From contig CM033395.1 in the NCBI GenBank assembly GCA_019426215.1, positions 1,061,501 through 1,125,500 of the forward strand: a stretch of DNA of 64,000 nucleotides. Direction: 5' to 3'. Of the stretch, positions 58,901 to 64,000 are shown piece after piece. Source of the stretch: Buddleja alternifolia. Lineage: Eukaryota > Streptophyta > Magnoliopsida > Lamiales > Scrophulariaceae. The position numbers were made by a program, and so were the translations under genes. Every line of letters starts with the position of its first letter. Within the stretch, counting starts at the first letter, position 1. The notes under the pieces were generated by a model. The model searched no databases, was not told the DNA's origin, and was given only the letters and a program-made list of their open reading frames with translations.

Positions 58901-61900
58901 AAAGGATAGATCATAAGATAATTTATTAGCTCGATAATCCAAGCTGCAGCTCCACGACTCAGAATCGGTCGATTCTGAGTCGCAGATTTGGATCGGATTG
59001 TACACTTATCAGCGAATTGAATATATATCACAAAGTTAAAAACTTCAACTTCTGTCATAAACTCATGGCATTTTAGTAAGACGGTGCTGAAATCCACAGT
59101 TAGATATGAATATCAGATGAATAGGGAAATTCGATATGATGCACTAACAAAATGTCGTTTCCTGATTACCATTTTTTTTTTTTTGGAAGTAACTAAACTC
59201 ATCACAGCAAAGTCACAAAGTTTTCTTATTAAGTATTAAGAGAAATTGCGCTCACAGCATACGATTTTCTGCGCTTAAGAGCTTCACGAGCGAGATCCTC
59301 GTCACCCTTCCCGAGAGCAAGTTGAGCTCGACGGTACCTGCAGTTAAACTAAAGCTAAAGCCACACCTTAAAGGAAACCACTAAAGTAAAACGACAGATT
59401 CCATGGCATTCACCAGTCTTCAGAAGCCTGTTGTGCAGCTTTATATTTGTTCTCCAACTGCTTCTGAGAAGCCAAAACCTACAAAAAAGACATAACTTTA
59501 AACTACAAAGGAAGAAAACTGTTTTCAAAGTGATTAATCAGGCCATTCAAGTTTTGAAACTAATAAAATTCTCCTACCTGGGCCAGAAGTATCATCCTCC
59601 CTTACATTCTATTTGGTAATTGTCTTTATTGTTGGTTATTTGTGTAATGACAAACCATTCCTTCTACTAGAGAGACAAATATCTCAAAAGATTTCAGTCC
59701 AGAACAACATCTAAAGGATATATTTGTTTAGAATTTCGTAAATTTATTCATTATTGATACTCACTTTAAAGTTCTCATCAAAAGAAAAAAAATACTCACT
59801 TCCTATTGCATGTTTTCCATTCAATATATTCTAACTTGTTCCAGAAGTGCACTCTATTATCAAAAGTACCAAATATTTGGTGTTATGCTTTTAGATAAGT
59901 CATCTTTGAACCATTCCCCATCTCAAAAGGTTTGAGTTCTGCCTACCCTTTAAAGGAGTTAATTCACAATTTTGAGGAATAAGGAAGTAAAAGAGAAGAG
60001 AAGAAAGGAAGGCATACTTGAGCTGTAGCTTGACGCATCTTAATTAAATCATCGTTCATCTCAATAACAGTTTGTTCCAATACTTTCTCCGGGTCCTCAA
60101 AGGAGCTTATTAGAGCATTTGCATATGACTACACTTAGAAAAAGACAAAATACAGTCAATACATTTAAGCAGTATATCACTGAAAGCCTATGTAGTGCTC
60201 AAAGTCTCAAGAATGCCAAAGAACCTTGACAACTCTAGCAAATCGATCAAAGAGGTTCATTTGAGCACCGACACCCCCTCCATGACTCTTACATCTGGAT
60301 CTACTAGAAAGAGACAGAGGGATTCCTGTATACTTTGAAGTACCGACTGCAGAAGAAAGAATGGGCACTAACATAAATAGAGAGGGAAGAAAACACCTTT
60401 AATCTGTATCTAGAGAGCAAAATCAAAACAGATATAGTAATAGCACGAATGGTGTTTGTATTATTAACAGCAAACACTTCAGCAAAACAATTTGCAGTTA
60501 TATAGATGCAAGCGTGTAAACCTACAGCAGGCCACCACATTATGTGGAACTGATGTTTTTGTCCAATGGAAAAAGAAAAGGATCAATTGAAATGCAACAA
60601 GTACAAAATATAAGGACAAAAGTGTTCTTAACAAACCAAAAGAACAATCTGTAACCGAAAAAGAGCACTCCCTCCGTTGTCAAGGAAAAACAATCAGTTA
60701 ATGGACCATAAGAATGCAAATTAACAACACACTCAAAGCAGAGTAGAACAGTTTCAAAAAAAATGGATAAACATCCAACCAAACATGTCATAGAAAATCT
60801 CCATCACCTCTAGCTATTATCATCAAAAGCATGAGCAGCAGCATATAGAGAGTGTGAAGCATTTGCTTTAGAAACAAGACCATTCTAAAACTGGAAGGTT
60901 GTCAAAGTTTTTAAATTATTCTCAGGTAGTCTGGTGGAAATTGACATACTAGCTGATTTAGGGCATTTACTTTGGCTGCAACAAGAATAGAATATGTGAT
61001 TATCTCAAGAAATGGGACTAGGATATCAATGTTGACCAAAGATCAGAAGCTCTCAGAAAAATCATATATTGTGCATGTGATCATATATTTGAAGGAACAA
61101 GCAAACATCTTCACAACCATGCTAGTAAAACTCAACATGTTATTTTGTTAACGGCTCTTCCACAGCTCATATAGTAAAGGATATCGGCAAACATAGATCA
61201 TTAAGGATATCTCGCGGAAAGAGTCCAAAGTTGTACCTAAAGTTGAAAGAGAATATGCCAGCATTTTAGACAGAAAAAGAAAAAAAATAGGAAACATGTG
61301 TGGATAGTTTTGATATTCGGTTCTAGAAAGTCATGGTTCTTTCCCACCCAACTAGGTGATGAATATGGGATAATGACTTTCCCCGAGATATCCAAAGGTC
61401 TCATGTCACAGCAAACTGTAACATACATTTCAATTTGTTCAAGTTTATTCAGTCATATTAATGCAATAATGAATTATAAACTAAAGAACTCAAGATGTCA
61501 CATAGAATAGTCACATTTATCTCGGCCATATGTGAGTGGGAAAATATATCTGTTCTGGTTGATAACCAAAAGTGCCACACAAAATGAAGAAAATGGAATT
61601 CACTTTCAAAATCTCGAATTTATCCAGTACTCAAATACTGTCAATCGACTAACACGGATGATTATGATATACCAAGATAGCACAAGCATGTGCATCAATG
61701 CATGTAAAAGACTCTAGACTCTAGTCTAGAGTTATCATCACAGTCCACTTCAATTAACAACTCCAAAGTTCAGCAAAATGCCCATACAATAACAACATGA
61801 ACTCAAATTCGCAAAGTAAACGATCTACGAAAAACGAAAACCACAGTTCCATGATGTAAACAACACTGCCAAATCATAAGACAATGCACAAAATCACTTG

Positions 61901-62242
61901 ACTGTACCTTATTCTAAAACAATTGTACCTCGCTCTGGCATTATCAATTCCCAATCTCCCAATTATCAAATTTGATAATTGAGGAGAACCCATTATTACA
62001 CAAAGCAAAAAATGAAAAGGGTCTGCATCTAATCCATTGCATAACTAACCGCAGAAACAAAAATTACAGTAATACAGCTCAAATTAACAGAGAGCAATAG
62101 AGAGGAAGTTACCTCCATGACCAAAGAAAGAAGGCCTGAAAGACTGCGCTTTGACGATAATAACCCCTCTGTTGCAGGAGGCAGTAACTGTAGAAGAAGC
62201 TATGATGCTCGTCCCTGTTATTGGCGTTCTTATTACTGCCAT
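55968..62242 (-). CDS. VIPP1: VIPP1 / IM30, membrane-associated plastid protein (PspA family)
   Basis: Eleven exons join in frame: 62242-62113, 60346-60225, 60128-60018, 59478-59414, 59337-59256, 57297-57223, 57069-56999, 56909-56827, 56513-56449, 56308-56234 and 56078-55968, giving 329 residues, the usual plant length. VIPP1 is an ESCRT-III/PspA-type protein that assembles into rings and rods on the inner envelope and thylakoids and supports thylakoid formation and membrane repair. Residues 1-72 form the transit peptide. The PspA domain starts with the amphipathic helix [20 protein letters not shown] and continues with [20 protein letters not shown], long charged coiled-coil helices ([38 protein letters not shown]) and [18 protein letters not shown]. 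The plant C-terminal extension after residue about 290 ([20 protein letters not shown]) distinguishes VIPP1 from bacterial PspA. Introns 1 (60347-62112) and 5 (57298-59255) are long and AT-rich without a recognised insert. Confidence 0.95.
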
Positions 62243-63717
62243 TATATTATTATTATTAGATTCTTCTTCGCAATATATTCAGATTCTTCGCAAGTCTCGT
62301 CAATTGATGGAAAAGAGAGGACACTTTTCTGGGAATCAATTTAACTGAGCAACACAAATTCTGCAGATTTTGTACTCTGTCTTTGTCTTTCTTCCATTTA
62401 TTTTTTCCTCTCTTATTTATTTCTTATTTCTTGTTTTGTGGTTTAAAGATGAGGACATGAGAATTACATTTTCGGTCCCTTAACTTTACCATTAAAATAG
62501 TTTTGATCCTCATTTATCGGACTCAACAAAAGTAGTCCTAAAATCTCCAATTTTAAATAGATTTGGTCCCTGCTACGAACTTTCCGTCCAGAAACTAATG
62601 GAATAAACTCAAATTGGGGGAAAATAGGCAGAACCTCACCTAATTTCATCATTTCAGCATAAACTCTAAATGTCTCAATAAATTCTCTCAAAACCACACA
62701 TTTCAAACTGTAATCCAACCTGAAATTTTCTCGAAAAATTTGGCAAAACCCTAAGTACGAATTTTTTCTTGTAATTGGGCAAAGAAAAGAAGGTAAATAA
62801 TGCAAATTGGACTCTATACGAGACATTGGGACTCACATAGAAAATTCTAGCTCAGCGTGATTTGATTGAACTTAAATGCAATTTATTTATCATGTATCAG
62901 TTGGATATAACTTATTCACTATGTAAATTATTGTTTGTCATGTACTAGTTAAATATAACTCACTCACTATGTAAATTACACAAGATTCAAATAGGCCATC
63001 TAAAAATTTCCAAGCAGAAAAATTATAATCATTTATATATGAACTCATACCGGATTGCACCTTATGTAGAAGATTGTGATTATGCAGAGATCTAAACTCC
63101 TAAGAGCTCCTAAAATTACGTCATAGGTCCAAATAGAATAAAATCCCAAAAGGGAGATAATGAGAATGTGAGAAGCAAACAACAAAACAATTGCCTCCTA
63201 TAAATCATTCTTAATCTCAAGATAAGGAGTCTTCAAGGATGAATCCCTCACTTTATCACATACAATCCAATGAAAATGAAGGAGAGGTAGGGGAGCAACA
63301 TGTAACTATAGCCATTGATAGTAAAAGAATACTATCTTGGATAAATCTGCAGAAACTTCAGACGATGATAACATACGTAAACGCAGTAGGTGGGAAAGAA
63401 GAAGTAACAACTTTGTTGTAGAACTATTGTACAACACAAGAAATCATTTCTTTTCTTTTTCTGATAATTCTACTAAACAAGAAATCACTATAACTTATCC
63501 CTTGCTCACCAAACAACGAAACAAGATGTCGTTTGCATATTTTCCTATACTTTACAAAACTGCAACTTTTGCTTGAATTGCTGATAGCTTCAAAGGAAGC
63601 CGATAATGTAGGAAATCAATTGCAGAAAGTGAGCCAATTAATCATCAGCACTCTTCAAGCGAAAGATAAAACCACAGCGTAGACTTTAACTAGTGTCAAA
63701 CACTTTGTCTTTGTAAT
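62243..63717. other. VIPP1 upstream region and intergenic DNA
   Basis: The first 200 bases should contain the VIPP1 leader and promoter (CT-rich at 62380-62420). From about 62470 to 62620 the text TTTCGGTCCCTTAACTTTAC and TTTGGTCCC is typical of a dispersed plant repeat, so the 120-codon minus frame over it (62464-62826) is not called. A short tandem duplication (TTATTCACTATGTAAATTA / CTCACTCACTATGTAAATTA) lies at about 62905-62980. Confidence 0.4.
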
Positions 63718-63780
63718 TCATGAAATGGCTCTCCTTTCTTCGTCTGTAAATTGTTTCCTCACAAATTCTCCAGATTTATT
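63718..63780 (-). CDS. Possible last exon of a minus-strand gene entering from the right edge
   Basis: A good acceptor (TTGCTATTCAATTGCAG on the minus strand, ending at 63781) is followed by 20 codons, NKSGEFVRKQFTDEERRAIS, and a TGA. The frame starts at phase 0. The charged sequence is protein-like, but I do not recognise the family, and earlier exons would lie beyond 64000 or in the AT-rich 63800-64000. Confidence 0.35.
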   Translation of the reverse strand, partial: NKSGEFVRKQFTDEERRAIS

Positions 63781-64000
63781 CTGCAATTGAATAGCAATGA
63801 ATTTTAGTATAAGAATACCAGAAGTTGCTTTCCTCTTTCTGAGGAGCTACTAGATTCTTACAAAAGAATACACAAATTAAAGAAACATATCGACATTTGT
63901 CCATATCGAAAAGAATTACACATTTGTATGCAATTCATACACCATTTTAAAATCAACCAGCAAAGTATCCCTTCAGGTATAGCATATCAAGAGGATACCT

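Noticed and set aside
62464..62826. Minus-strand frame of 120 codons near VIPP1
   Set aside because: It overlaps dispersed-repeat text (TTTGGTCCC type) and shows no domain.

Overview
This window is nuclear DNA from a flowering plant, most likely a eudicot: spliced genes with short GT-AG exons, AT-rich introns, nuclear genes with plastid transit peptides, and dense nested transposable elements. I cannot name the species. Coding capacity is low. Six host genes are well supported, and between them lie one of the more intricate nested-transposon regions that can be read by eye.

Host genes, left to right: (1) a GPI-type aspartic protease of the A36/A39 class, minus strand, exons 46-6096, 3' end beyond the left edge; (2) PRORP1-type proteinaceous RNase P, plus, 17836-22812, six exons, 572 aa; (3) f-type thioredoxin, minus, 25176-27150, three exons, 181 aa; (4) biotin carboxyl carrier protein of plastid acetyl-CoA carboxylase, plus, 49208-52413, seven exons, 274 aa; (5) TIC20-II, minus, 53949-54557, one exon, 202 aa; (6) VIPP1/IM30, minus, 55968-62242, eleven exons, 329 aa. 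All splice phases were checked and join in frame. Genes 2 to 6 all encode proteins of the plastid (PRORP1 also mitochondria). A possible last exon of a further minus-strand gene sits at 63718-63780, and an orphan exon-like reading frame at 24348-24473.

Mobile elements: 8.1-17.3 kb is a large, defective Mutator-like element with roughly 1 kb inverted ends, an internal tandem duplication and two LTR insertions. 27.7-32.3 kb holds a small MULE-type element split by a LINE tail, a ~50 bp minisatellite, and a minus-strand Ty3/gypsy gag remnant interrupted by a copia-type LTR. 33.3-48.8 kb is a LINE cut in two by a 12.8 kb CACTA element (35296-48141). Inside the CACTA are a captured, broken copy of the ribosome-assembly gene PNO1, a MULE transposase fragment, a nearly full-length but dead second LINE, ~105 bp satellites, a hAT element with a perfect 8 bp target duplication, and an array of tRNA-like monomers. 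Small elements with exact target duplications also sit in or beside PRORP1: a Tourist-like MITE in intron 1, a solo LTR in intron 4 (TSD TAATG) and a palindromic 131 bp MULE MITE 3' of the gene (9 bp TSD).

The most notable points are the 125 bp tandem duplication that creates a decoy splice acceptor in PRORP1, the tRNA-like repeat array at 46.8-47.7 kb, the PNO1-carrying CACTA nested in a LINE, and the run of five plastid-protein genes. I see no prokaryotic features, CRISPR array, rRNA or intact tRNA gene.
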